64,000 bases of DNA from Heterorhizobium halophytocola (lineage in GTDB: Bacteria > Pseudomonadota > Alphaproteobacteria > Rhizobiales > Rhizobiaceae): NCBI RefSeq assembly GCF_017873095.1, contig NZ_JAGGJU010000002.1, positions 372,001 to 436,000 on the forward strand, read 5' to 3'. The position numbers and the translations under genes were made by a program. Positions 18,146 to 26,355 of this stretch are shown piece by piece (the stretch's first letter is position 1; every line of letters starts with the position of its first letter). The notes below the pieces were generated by a model, which worked only from the letters and a program-made list of their open reading frames with translations, was not told where the DNA came from and did not search any database.

Positions 18146-18193
18146 ATGGTGAATATGAATTCACTGGCCGTAACTGAGGCGGTCGCCTGTTAG
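18146..18193 (+). CDS. 15-residue leader peptide upstream of repA
   Basis: The frame reads MVNMNSLAVTEAVAC and then stops. GGAG at 18141-18144 is very close to the first ATG but well spaced for the internal ATG at 18155, which would give a 12-residue peptide. The frame lies 130 bases before repA in a transcript starting near 18115-18140. A weak CCAC/GTGG hairpin and a run of A/T follow. It may be an attenuator or simply a chance frame. Confidence 0.35.
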   Translation: MVNMNSLAVTEAVAC

Positions 18194-18322
18194 TTCTTGC
18201 CCACTCTGTATGTGGCGTGGCTGGCCGGTATTGCTGATAAAAATTTTCCTCGTGGCTCCGGCGCGCGGTCATCATGGGGGTGACTGGCCGGCGACGGCAA
18301 GAGGCGAGAATGGAGATATTGG

Positions 18323-19570
18323 ATGGTCGATCCGTCCGGCATGACAGATCAACAGGCAGGGACGGCGCGGCCGGCCGATGAAACCATTGCGGCCGACGCC
18401 GAGGCGCTGTCGGCGCAGTTGCAGGCGATGCGCGAGCGGCTCTATGCGCCCGCGTCGCAAAAGACCTTGCGCCGCTTCACGTCCGGCGAGGCCGCAAGGC
18501 TGGTCGGCGTCTCCGACGGCTATCTGCGGCAGCTGTCGCTTGCCGGCGACGGCCCGCAGCCGGATGTCGGCGCGGGTGGACGGCGCTCCTATTCGCTTGA
18601 GGACATTGACGCACTCCGTCGCTTCCTTGCCGATCAGGCGCTTTCCAAGGGCAACGCGGTCAAGGCGCGCGGCTATGTAAAATGGCGCGATCCCGCCCGG
18701 GGCGAACATCTGCAGGTCATCTCGGTCACCAATTTCAAGGGCGGCTCGGGCAAGACCACGTCCTCGGTGCATCTGGCGCAATATCTGGCCATGGCCGGTC
18801 ACCGGGTGCTTGCCGTCGATCTCGACCCGCAGGCCTCGCTTTCGGCACTGTTCGGCTATCAGCCCGAACTCGACCTCGTCGGCAACGACACGGTCTATGG
18901 CGCGATCCGCTATGACGACGATGTCCGTCCGCTGAAGGACATCATCCGCAAGACGTATTTCCACAATATCGATCTGGTGCCCGGCAACCTGGAGCTCCAG
19001 GAATTCGAGCATGCCACGCCGCGCGCGCTGTCGACGCGCAAGCCCGGCGACCAGAGCGGCCTGTTCTTCACCCGTCTGCAATCGGCGCTCGAAAGCGTCG
19101 CCGACGACTACGACGTGGTCGTGCTCGACTGCCCGCCGCAGCTCGGCTATCTGACCCTGTCGGCGCTCTGCGCTTCGACCTCGGTGGTCGTCACCGTGCA
19201 TCCGCAAATGCTCGACGTCGCCTCGATGAGCCAGTTCCTGTTCATGACGGCGGATCTGCTGAATGTCGTGCGCGAGGCTGGCGGCACGCTCAATTTCGAT
19301 TTCCTGCGCTATCTCGTCACCCGTTTCGAGCCGCATGACGGGCCGCAGACGCAGATCGTCGGCTTCCTGCGCTCGCTGTTCGGTGAACGCGTGCTGACAT
19401 CGCCGATGTTGAAATCCACCGCGATCTCGGATGCGGGCCTGACCAAGCAGACCCTTTACGAGGTTGGTCGGGAAAATTTCTCGCGCGGCACCTATGACCG
19501 GGCGATAGAGGCGCTCGATGCCGTCAACGGCGAGATCGAGGCTTTGATACATTCTGCATGGGGGCGCTGA
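18323..19570 (+). CDS. repA: RepA, ParA-type partition ATPase of repABC
   Basis: A 415-residue protein. An N-terminal winged-helix-type DNA-binding segment (about residues 45-105, RRFTSGEAARLVGVSDGYLR) precedes the ATPase core with the deviant Walker A KGGSGKTT and the Walker A'/B motifs AVDLDPQAS and VVLDCPPQLG. RepA with ADP represses the repABC operon, and with ATP it positions the replicon through RepB bound at parS. GGAG lies 8 bases before the chosen ATG. It is followed by repB with only two bases between stop and start. Confidence 0.97.
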   Translation: MVDPSGMTDQQAGTARPADETIAADAEALSAQLQAMRERLYAPASQKTLRRFTSGEAARLVGVSDGYLRQLSLAGDGPQPDVGAGGRRSYSLEDIDALRRFLADQALSKGNAVKARGYVKWRDPARGEHLQVISVTNFKGGSGKTTSSVHLAQYLAMAGHRVLAVDLDPQASLSALFGYQPELDLVGNDTVYGAIRYDDDVRPLKDIIRKTYFHNIDLVPGNLELQEFEHATPRALSTRKPGDQSGLFFTRLQSALESVADDYDVVVLDCPPQLGYLTLSALCASTSVVVTVHPQMLDVASMSQFLFMTADLLNVVREAGGTLNFDFLRYLVTRFEPHDGPQTQIVGFLRSLFGERVLTSPMLKSTAISDAGLTKQTLYEVGRENFSRGTYDRAIEALDAVNGEIEALIHSAWGR

Positions 19571-19572
19571 TC

Positions 19573-20688
19573 ATGGCAGGTCGCGATCGCAAGAACTCGT
19601 TGAAAGCGCTGTTCGGCGAACCGATGCCGCCGGCGCCGGAAATCAAGTCCGTACCGGACCCTATCGTTTCGAAGTCCGGGGAGGGGGATGGAGACGCTGC
19701 CTCGTCTCCTCCTCCCGTCCCGGCACCCGAAGCCGCTGCGAGGCCCGCTCCGCCGGCGGCGCCTCGCGCGGCCTCGGGCGCAGTCAAGGCCATGGGCCTG
19801 TCGCTCGGCTCGATTACCCGCGAGGCCGAGGAGGCGCGTGCGCTGCGCCAGGCTCTGGAAGAGGGTGAGCGCATCGTCTCGCTCGAAACAGACCGGATCG
19901 ACGGCTCCTTCGTGTCCGATCGCCTGAGCAAGGGGGCTACCGACGACCCGGATTTCGAGACGCTGGTCGAAAGCATCCGCGAGAGCGGCCAGCAGGTGCC
20001 GATCCTCGTGCGCCCGCATCCCGAAAAGACCGGCCGCTTCCAGGTCGCCTATGGCCATCGACGGCTGCAGGCGTCAGTGCGGCTCGGCCAGCCGGTCAAG
20101 GCGATCGTGCGGGCGCTCAGCGATGACGATCTGGTGCTGGCGCAGGGCAAGGAGAATGCCGAGCGCCGCAATCTGTCCTTCATCGAGCGGGCGCTGTTTG
20201 CGGCGGCCCTTGTCGAGCGCGGCTTCGACCGCAAGCTGATCGGTGAGGCGCTTGCCGTGCAGAAGAGCGAGTTGTCGCGTCTGTTGCAGGTGGCCGACAG
20301 TGTGCCGCATCACTTTGCCCGGGCGATCGGCCCGGCGCCGAAGACCGGCCGCGAGCGCTGGATGGCGCTCGGCGAGGTCTTTACCAAAGGCGGCGAGGGT
20401 GCTCTGGCCAAGGCTTACCAGGAGACGGACTCCGCCCCGTTCCTGAAGGCCGATACCGACCAGCGCTTCAAGATGCTGTTTGATCGCCTGAACCGTCGAT
20501 GGGTTAGGCCTAAGCCGGCGGATGAAACCATCCTCGGCGCGGACGGCATGCTGCTGGCGCGGATCAACCGCAAGGGCAAGGCAGCGAAGATCGAATTCGT
20601 CGCCGATACCGATCCCGAATTTATTGAGGCAATCTCGAAACTGATTGTCGAGGAACATGCGCGCTTCGCCAAGGCGAAGGGCCAATAG
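19573..20688 (+). CDS. repB: RepB, ParB-type centromere-binding protein of repABC
   Basis: A 371-residue ParB-family protein. The start MAGRDRKNSLKALFGE is characteristic of RepB, so I prefer the ATG at 19573 over one 15 bases earlier that overlaps repA. A Pro/Ala-rich linker precedes the ParB core with GQQVPILVRPHP and YGHRRLQA (the CTP-binding GHRR box), then a helix-turn-helix region near LIGEALAVQKSELSRLLQVAD. It binds parS and the RepA ATPase for segregation. Confidence 0.96.
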   Translation: MAGRDRKNSLKALFGEPMPPAPEIKSVPDPIVSKSGEGDGDAASSPPPVPAPEAAARPAPPAAPRAASGAVKAMGLSLGSITREAEEARALRQALEEGERIVSLETDRIDGSFVSDRLSKGATDDPDFETLVESIRESGQQVPILVRPHPEKTGRFQVAYGHRRLQASVRLGQPVKAIVRALSDDDLVLAQGKENAERRNLSFIERALFAAALVERGFDRKLIGEALAVQKSELSRLLQVADSVPHHFARAIGPAPKTGRERWMALGEVFTKGGEGALAKAYQETDSAPFLKADTDQRFKMLFDRLNRRWVRPKPADETILGADGMLLARINRKGKAAKIEFVADTDPEFIEAISKLIVEEHARFAKAKGQ

Positions 20689-21001
20689 GATTTCGCTGGC
20701 GGTGCAGGAAAACCCTGCGCCGCTTTATCCGTATCACCTGAGAGAGGAAGGGCGAGCAGACAAGAAAAAAGGACCCCAAAACGTCACCATTTCGGAAGTC
20801 CCCTCTTCGATGTAGCAATTTGAGAGAATCACTTCCAACGGGCAAAGTCAAGAGTCGACGTCGGTTTGCGCCGCGCCGGGCCTGATTTATTGCGTCAATT
20901 TCAACGTGTCCGAGTCTTTGCCTCCGGTCCGCATGGTTCCGGTTGTCGGTGGTGTCTGCGCTGAAGGTCCGCCTTGTCTCCTCGATGAAGGGGACCTGAC
21001 G
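20689..21001. promoter_or_regulatory. repB-repC intergenic region (incompatibility region)
   Basis: About 310 bases without a sense gene. It carries the antisense RNA listed separately, whose target is the leader of repC in this same stretch. Structured leader RNA here is expected to control repC translation. The frame of repC is open back to a GTG at 20906, but the ribosome site is at 20988-20994. Confidence 0.7.
20765..20825 (-). ncRNA. antisense (countertranscribed) RNA controlling repC
   Basis: On the minus strand a -35-like CTTGAC lies at 20852-20847. About 17 bases on there is a weak -10-like region, which would start a transcript near 20825. It would end at a hairpin (stem bases near 20771-20781 and 20790-20801, GGAC paired with GTCC plus G-U pairs) followed by six T at 20770-20765. 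An RNA of about 60 nt in this place is the conserved ctRNA of repABC replicons, which lowers repC expression and sets incompatibility. Ends are approximate. Confidence 0.75.
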
Positions 21002-22216
21002 ATGATCGAGAGACTTGCAACGACGCCGTTTGGCGGCGGGCGCATGACTGCGCGCCATTTCAGCAGACAAAAGGCGGTTGAAGACCGCCAGAAAGCGTTG
21101 GCCGAAGGGCAGGGCGGCAATGACAGCGGGGAGGCCGACAAATGGCAGCTGCTGCGCGCGCTGACCGAGGCGCGCCAGGTCTACGGTCTGGGCGACCGGA
21201 CCATCATGCTGCTCGAAGCGCTGGTCTCCTTCACCACCGAACGGTTGCTGGATGGCCGTGCACCGATCATCGTCTTTCCGTCGAACCGTGAGCTGGCGCT
21301 GCGGGCCCGCGGCATGGCGCCTGCCACCATCCGCCGGCACCTGGCGGCTCTGGTCGACGCCGGGCTGATCTTTCGCCGTGACAGCGCCAATGGCAAGCGC
21401 TTCTGCCGGCGCGACGACAAGGGGCTGGTTGAGGATGCCTTCGGCTTCGATCTGGCGCCGCTGGCCCTGAAGGCCGGCGAGATTTACCGGCACGCCGAGG
21501 AGGCACGGTTGCTGGCCCGTGCGATCCGCACCGTGAAGGCTGAAATCACGCTCCATCGCCGCGACATGGCAAAGATCATCGAGATCGCCCTGGAAGAGGG
21601 TCGCAAGGGCGATTGGGTCGCCTATCTCGAACGGCTGGGGGCTGCGCACCTGGCGGGCGTTCGCCACGCGTCGCTCGAGACGCTGAACGGCACCCGCGAC
21701 ACCCTGGTGACGCTGCGTGGCGAGGTGGAGACTGCCTACCTGAATTCCCTCAGTGAACAGGAATTGAGCGCCAATGACGATCAAACTGAGCGCCATTATC
21801 AGAATTCAAATGCAGACCTACATCTTGAAACAAAAGGCTATGAGTCAAAAGGTGGCGAAGGCGTCATTCCCGATGAACCGCCGAAGCCGGAGCGTCTGGC
21901 GGTAAGCCTCAAGCGGGTGATGGCAAGTTGCCCGCAGATTGCCGATTATGCACAGGGCGGGATCCGCAACTGGGCCGATCTGGTGAAAACCGCCGATCTC
22001 GTGCGTTCGATGCTCGGTGTCTCGCCGGATGCCTGGGGCAAGGCGCGCGCGGCGATGGGCGAGCAGGCGGCAGCCGTGGTCATGGCGGCGCTGCTCGAAC
22101 GGGCCGATATCATCCGTTCGCCGGGCGGTTATCTGCGGGATCTGACCCGCAAGGCGCAAGCCGGGCAGTTCTCCATCTTTCCGATGCTGCAGGCGCTGGA
22201 ACGCCGAACCGAATGA
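21002..22216 (+). CDS. repC: RepC, replication initiator of repABC
   Basis: A 404-residue initiator unique to repABC replicons. The start MIERLATTPFGGGRMTARHF matches the usual TTPFG beginning of RepC, and AAGGGGA lies 7 bases before the ATG at 21002; GTG 20906 or ATG 20933 would add a non-conserved extension. The winged-helix region near residues 60-150 includes VFPSNRELALRARGM and ATIRRHLAALVDAGL. RepC binds the origin, which in this family lies inside the repC gene. Copy number is set by the upstream antisense RNA and by RepA/RepB. Confidence 0.95.
   Translation: MIERLATTPFGGGRMTARHFSRQKAVEDRQKALAEGQGGNDSGEADKWQLLRALTEARQVYGLGDRTIMLLEALVSFTTERLLDGRAPIIVFPSNRELALRARGMAPATIRRHLAALVDAGLIFRRDSANGKRFCRRDDKGLVEDAFGFDLAPLALKAGEIYRHAEEARLLARAIRTVKAEITLHRRDMAKIIEIALEEGRKGDWVAYLERLGAAHLAGVRHASLETLNGTRDTLVTLRGEVETAYLNSLSEQELSANDDQTERHYQNSNADLHLETKGYESKGGEGVIPDEPPKPERLAVSLKRVMASCPQIADYAQGGIRNWADLVKTADLVRSMLGVSPDAWGKARAAMGEQAAAVVMAALLERADIIRSPGGYLRDLTRKAQAGQFSIFPMLQALERRTE
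21730..21860. other. candidate oriV inside repC: AT-rich segment with direct repeats
   Basis: This stretch is clearly more AT-rich than the rest of repC and encodes a poorly conserved linker (QTERHYQNSN...). It holds two copies of TGAGCGCCA at 21765-21773 and 21787-21795, 22 bases apart, about two helical turns. In studied repABC plasmids the origin maps to an AT-rich region within repC, so the position fits. Function is inferred. Confidence 0.55.
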
Positions 22217-22264
22217 CACCGATGCTTGCCTGTGAACAAGCGCATAGGCGTGGCGCTTGGCGTT

Positions 22265-22278
22265 TGATCACGTGATCA
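22265..22278. promoter_or_regulatory. perfect 14-base palindrome, candidate FCD-GntR operator
   Basis: TGATCACGTGATCA is a perfect palindrome 47 bases before the flavoprotein start at 22325. TGATCA units recur near the start regions of the operons at 28569 and 34185, next to GntR-regulated modules. Confidence 0.55.
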
Positions 22279-22324
22279 GCGCGGGCTATGTCAAGGGGTC
22301 GATGGCAATGCGGACGAACCGGAA

Positions 22325-23614
22325 ATGAGCATGCGAGAGTGGCGGCAGGAAACGCTCTGGACGATGACGGCGAATGCTGCCTCGGACTATTCCACGACGG
22401 GACTGCCCGAGACGGCCGACATTGTCGTCATTGGCGGCGGTTTTACCGGAATGACGGCGGCTTTGGAACTGGCAAGAGCCGGAAAACGCGTCGTCGTGCT
22501 GGAGCAGTCGCTGATCGGTGAAGGCGCAAGCGGCATGAATGCCGGCTTCGTCGTGCCGAATTTTGCCAAGGCCGATCCGGATGCCGTGCGCCGCAAATTG
22601 CCCGGAGCTAAGGCCGAAGCACTGTTGCAACTGGTAGCCGAAGGCGGCGACGCGGTCTTTGCGACGATACGCCAGGAACAGATCGCCTGCGACGGTCGGC
22701 AGGTCGGCTGGTTGCAGCCGGCTTACGGAACAAAGGCGGCCGACATGCTGCGGCGCCGGGCCGAAACCTGGCAGAGGCTTGGACGCCCGGTGCGCTTTCT
22801 CTCGGCGGACGAAATCGAAGCTGAAACCGGCATGGCGATCTATCAGGGCGGTCTGCTGGACGAGAGCGGCGGCACGATCCATCCGCTGAACTACCTCTTC
22901 GGGCTGGCAAAGGCGGTAACCCGGTGCGGCGGCCTGATCCGCGAACAGGCCGCGGTGCAGGCGGTGCAAAAGACCGGCAAGGGGTGGCAGGTCGGTTACG
23001 CCGGTGGCGAAATCGCAGCCGATGTCGTGCTTCTGGCGACCAATGCCTTTACCGACGGCATTGCAGCGAGCCTCGGGCGGACCGTGGTGCCCCTGCGGGT
23101 CTACCAGGTCGCAACCCGGCCGCTTTCCGATACGGTCGTCGAGCGGATTGCGCCGAGGCGTCGGCCGGTCGGAGACACACGGCTCAATCTCTTCACCTAC
23201 CGGCTGGACCGCGACAATAGGCTGATCAGCGGCGGCATGGCGATCAATCCGCGCGGCGCCCCGGAACGCGTCGGCAAGGCGGTCATCGATCGGCTGGTGC
23301 ACGAGCTGAGGCTGGAGGCCCGTCCCGAGATCGAGATCGTCTGGAGCGGCGTTGCGGCGATGACCCCCGATTTCCTGCCGCGCATCCACGAATATGGTCC
23401 GGGATTTATCGGCGGGATCGGCTGCAATGGCCGGGGGATCGCGATGACGGGGCAACTCGGCCGGGTTCTGGCGCGCGCCGCCCTCGGAGAGCGTGCCGCC
23501 AGCCTTCCGGTGCCACTTCTGAGCCCGCGAAACCTGCCCTTCCACCGGCTGACGCCGCTTGCGGCCTCTGCAGGCCTTGCCCAGGCCAGACTTTCGGACT
23601 GGTGGCACGGCTGA
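22325..23614 (+). CDS. FAD-dependent oxidoreductase, glycine/D-amino acid oxidase (DAO) family
   Basis: A 429-residue flavoprotein. The dinucleotide-binding motif VVIGGGFTGMTAALELA is at about residues 33-50, followed by an E at the end of the second strand (VVLEQS). The C-terminal GFIGGIGCNGRGIAMT matches the FAD-contacting end of DAO enzymes. Such enzymes oxidise secondary or primary amines of amino acids. It is divergent in function from repABC and convergent with the kynureninase-like gene, three bases apart. With the amino-acid ABC genes nearby it suggests oxidation of an imported amino-acid derivative. The substrate is unknown. Confidence 0.85.
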   Translation: MSMREWRQETLWTMTANAASDYSTTGLPETADIVVIGGGFTGMTAALELARAGKRVVVLEQSLIGEGASGMNAGFVVPNFAKADPDAVRRKLPGAKAEALLQLVAEGGDAVFATIRQEQIACDGRQVGWLQPAYGTKAADMLRRRAETWQRLGRPVRFLSADEIEAETGMAIYQGGLLDESGGTIHPLNYLFGLAKAVTRCGGLIREQAAVQAVQKTGKGWQVGYAGGEIAADVVLLATNAFTDGIAASLGRTVVPLRVYQVATRPLSDTVVERIAPRRRPVGDTRLNLFTYRLDRDNRLISGGMAINPRGAPERVGKAVIDRLVHELRLEARPEIEIVWSGVAAMTPDFLPRIHEYGPGFIGGIGCNGRGIAMTGQLGRVLARAALGERAASLPVPLLSPRNLPFHRLTPLAASAGLAQARLSDWWHG

Positions 23615-23617
23615 GCA

Positions 23618-24733
23618 TCAGCGGTGGCCAGATAAACGCGCCAGCTGATCGCAGAGCTCTGTCGTCTGGTCACGCGTCGTCACATTGCCGGGCGAAAACC
23701 GCAATGTGGCGCCTCGGCAATCGCAATAGATGCCGTTTTTACGCAATCCTGCCTGCATGCCCGTCGCCTGCGCGGCATCCGTAACGCGGATCATCACGCT
23801 GCCGCCCCGGCTTTCGGGATCGGTCGGAGACGAAAGCGCCAGTCCGCTTGCACGCGCGGCCTCGACAATCATTTCGGTCAGCATAAGATTATGGGCCGCA
23901 AGGGCTTCGACACCTGTCTGATGGACAAAATCGAGGCCCGGCAGTGAGGCGATGGCCGCCAGCACGGCCGGCGTGCCATGATCGAAGCGCCTGCCGTCAT
24001 CGGCATAGGAAAAAGCATCGAGATCCCAGGAAAACGGATTGGGCTGGCTGAACCAGCCGCGCAGTTCCGGCCTGCACCGCGCCAGAAGATCGGGCCGCAC
24101 ATAGAGCGCGCCGGCGCCCGACGCGCCGCAGAGCCATTTGAGCGAGGATCCGACGACCACATCGAGATCGGCGACCTCGAAGGGGCGAATGCCGACGCCC
24201 TGGGTGATATCGGCAACGACAATCGAGCCCATGCGGCTGCCGTGTGCGGAAAGCGTTTCAAGATCGGCCCGCTTAGAGGTGGTCGAGGACACCCAGGTGA
24301 CCAGGGCCAGTCCGACATCCTCGCCCCAGTGCTGCAGGAAATCCTCGTCACGGACATAGCTCTCGCCCTGGCGCATCGGCACGGTGTCGAGCGTGAAACC
24401 GAAGCGGTCCTGCAGACCGGCAAGCAGGAAATGCAGGCTTGGAAAACAGTCGGCCGCCGCAAGCACACGCTTGCCCTTCAGCCGTTCCTCCGGCAGAGCG
24501 CCGATCAGGCTGTAGAGCGCGAGCGTCACGTTCTCGACCGTGGTCATCGATCCGGCGGGCGCGCCGATCAGCGTCTCCCATCCCCGAATGAAGCGCGCGC
24601 GCAAGGTGAGCGCCTCGGGCCACTGCCCGTCGTCTTCGGCCGACCAGATCGTGGAAAACCGGGCGAGTGCCGCGCCCATCGTCTCCGCCTTGCCGGGAAA
24701 GGTGCCGATCGAGTGATAGAGGAAGTAGGCCAT
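23618..24733 (-). CDS. PLP-dependent class V aminotransferase-fold enzyme, kynureninase-like
   Basis: A 371-residue fold-type I PLP enzyme. The PLP Lys lies in GSSLKWLCGASG, preceded by the Asp of VVADITQGVG. Overall layout follows kynureninase-like proteins, but the length is shorter than the usual 400-416 residues. It is the last gene of a minus-strand unit, 55 bases after a GntR gene. Kynureninase activity (kynurenine to anthranilate plus alanine) would connect it to the dioxygenase at 37893 and the CoA pathway at 57990-64000. Other C-C or C-S lyase activities in this fold are possible. Confidence 0.75.
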   Translation of the reverse strand: MAYFLYHSIGTFPGKAETMGAALARFSTIWSAEDDGQWPEALTLRARFIRGWETLIGAPAGSMTTVENVTLALYSLIGALPEERLKGKRVLAAADCFPSLHFLLAGLQDRFGFTLDTVPMRQGESYVRDEDFLQHWGEDVGLALVTWVSSTTSKRADLETLSAHGSRMGSIVVADITQGVGIRPFEVADLDVVVGSSLKWLCGASGAGALYVRPDLLARCRPELRGWFSQPNPFSWDLDAFSYADDGRRFDHGTPAVLAAIASLPGLDFVHQTGVEALAAHNLMLTEMIVEAARASGLALSSPTDPESRGGSVMIRVTDAAQATGMQAGLRKNGIYCDCRGATLRFSPGNVTTRDQTTELCDQLARLSGHR

Positions 24734-24788
24734 GCGCGTAAGGTCCGGAAAGCGTTATGAAAAAGAGAAAGGCGGGCCGAGGGTGGCG

Positions 24789-25484
24789 TCACGCCGGGCA
24801 CATGTCCTGCAGAAGCGCCTGGGTGGCCTCGATGTCCTTGACCATCAGGGCGGCCGCCGTCTTGCCGTCGCCCTTGCGGAAGCTGTCGATCATCTCGTAG
24901 TGATAGGTGGAATAGGGATGGATGGTTCCGGCGTCGATCTGCTGCTTCACCAGATCGGAGAGCATGCGCATATAAGGGCCGAAGCGCAGCCAGAGTGTCT
25001 CGATCATCTGCGGCAAGACTTCCGAGCCGGATTTCTCATAGATGGCGAAGTGGAATTCCTGGTTCTTGCGCAGCATCTCGTAGACCTGACCGTCGATGCC
25101 CAGCGCCTGGTGTTCGCGGGCCAGTTTCAGGCAGTGCTCGATCTCTTCGTCAGAAAGCCTCTCTGCCGCCAGTTCGGTCGCCAGCCCTTCCAGCGCCTTT
25201 CGCGCGCGGCAGAGATCGTCGAGACGCTCGCGGGAGACGGCGGGCACCCGGGCCGAACCGCTGCGGCCGATCTCCAGGCCCTTTTCGGCCGCCAGCCGCC
25301 GCAGCGCCTCGCGCACCGGCATGTGGCTGGTGCCGAATTCCGCGGCCAGCGATGCGATCGTCGTCACCTGGTCCGGTTCGAACTGGCCCCACATCAGCGC
25401 ATGGCGCAGCTGTTCGTAGACGCCGTCCTGAACCGTGACCCTGGAAGAGACTTTCGACAGTCCTGTGTTGTGCATCTTTCCCAT
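24789..25484 (-). CDS. GntR-family (FCD) transcriptional regulator
   Basis: A 231-residue regulator. The N-terminal winged helix-turn-helix (about residues 15-80, with TIASLAAEFGTSHMPVREAL) is followed by an all-helical FCD ligand domain with conserved Asp/His metal positions (EFHFAIYEKSG, YHYEMIDSF). It lies inside a minus-strand unit with amino-acid ABC genes upstream and the kynureninase-like gene downstream. It resembles the GntR at 33320 more than the one at 55193. Likely operators are the TGATCA and 28-base elements near 28642-28675 and the palindrome at 22265. Confidence 0.9.
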   Translation of the reverse strand: MGKMHNTGLSKVSSRVTVQDGVYEQLRHALMWGQFEPDQVTTIASLAAEFGTSHMPVREALRRLAAEKGLEIGRSGSARVPAVSRERLDDLCRARKALEGLATELAAERLSDEEIEHCLKLAREHQALGIDGQVYEMLRKNQEFHFAIYEKSGSEVLPQMIETLWLRFGPYMRMLSDLVKQQIDAGTIHPYSTYHYEMIDSFRKGDGKTAAALMVKDIEATQALLQDMCPA

Positions 25485-25587
25485 CTCGTTTCAGGTTTCG
25501 CTGCAATAAGCTTTGCGTGCCAAAGTATAGGGGAGCTCACCTTGTCTTGTGGTCTTCAAAGGGGCGAGTCAAGCCGAGTGCAGGGGA

Positions 25588-26262
25588 TCAACGGGTCTTC
25601 TCCTTGCGGAACCTGACCTCCAGAATGCCGACGAGACGGACCAGCGGCAGGAGAAACACCAGATAGATGATCGCCGCCCCGATCAGGGGTGTCGGATTGG
25701 CGTGCAGTGCCTGGGCGTCCTGCGCTTCCTTCAGGAGTTCGGGCAGGGCGACGGTGGAGGCAAGGGCCGTGTCCTTGAACATCGAGACGCAATTGCTGGT
25801 GGTCGGCGGTATGACGATGCGGATCGCCTGCGGCAGCACGACCTTCCACAGCGCCACCGGAAAGGGCACGCCAAGCGCTGCCGCCGCCTCGAACTGGCCG
25901 GCCGGGACGCTTTCGATGCCGGAACGGAAGACTTCCGCCGAATAGGCCGCCATCACCAGCGAAAACGAGAGCACCGCCGAGGTCCAGGCGGAAAACCGGA
26001 TCCCGACAAAGGGGAGCGCATAGTAGACGAGGATCAGCACCACCAGGACCGGCATGGCGCGGAAGACGTCGATATAGGCGACGGTCAGCAGCCGCAGCGG
26101 CTTTGGCGCGTAGAGCCTGACGACGCTGATGAGGAGGCCGCAGGAGACCCCGAACAGGATGGCGAGCAGGCCGAGCACCAGCGTGTTGACCAGACCGCGC
26201 ATCAGGATAGGCAGGCTTGCCCAGAGCACATCGGTGTTGAAGAAGGTTTCCGTCAGGGTCAT
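25588..26262 (-). CDS. amino acid ABC transporter permease (HisM/GlnP type)
   Basis: A 224-residue inner-membrane permease with about five helices and the EAA loop signature EAAAALGVPFPVALWKVVLPQA. The start VLWASLPILMRGLVNTLVLG is typical of polar amino-acid permeases. It follows the binding-protein gene by 93 bases. The unit contains only one permease gene and no ATPase gene, so the ATPase must be supplied from elsewhere or the permease works as a homodimer with a shared ATPase. Confidence 0.9.
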   Translation of the reverse strand: MTLTETFFNTDVLWASLPILMRGLVNTLVLGLLAILFGVSCGLLISVVRLYAPKPLRLLTVAYIDVFRAMPVLVVLILVYYALPFVGIRFSAWTSAVLSFSLVMAAYSAEVFRSGIESVPAGQFEAAAALGVPFPVALWKVVLPQAIRIVIPPTTSNCVSMFKDTALASTVALPELLKEAQDAQALHANPTPLIGAAIIYLVFLLPLVRLVGILEVRFRKEKTR

Positions 26263-26355
26263 GGGCGCCGACTTTCGAGCGACAGGAGGGGGTGGAGCGC
26301 ATCATGGGATGCGCTCCATAACGGGCGGGCAATCCTTACCGGATCGGCGCCGGGT

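Larger units (their letters stand above)
17859..18322. promoter_or_regulatory. 464-base repABC upstream region
   Basis: No substantial gene. It holds an inverted repeat at 17958-17986, a CtrA-type box at 18079-18093, GANTC methylation sites at 17898-17902, 18050-18054 and 18112-18116, a CTTGAC -35-like hexamer at 18103-18108, a 15-codon leader frame at 18146-18193, and three copies of CTGGCCG at 18164, 18221 and 18284. This is where the repABC promoter and possibly a partition site are expected. Confidence 0.6.

Noticed and set aside
20906..21001. Longer repC starting at GTG 20906 or ATG 20933
   Set aside because: RepC proteins begin near TTPFG; a good ribosome site precedes ATG 21002, and the upstream part is the leader RNA targeted by the antisense RNA.
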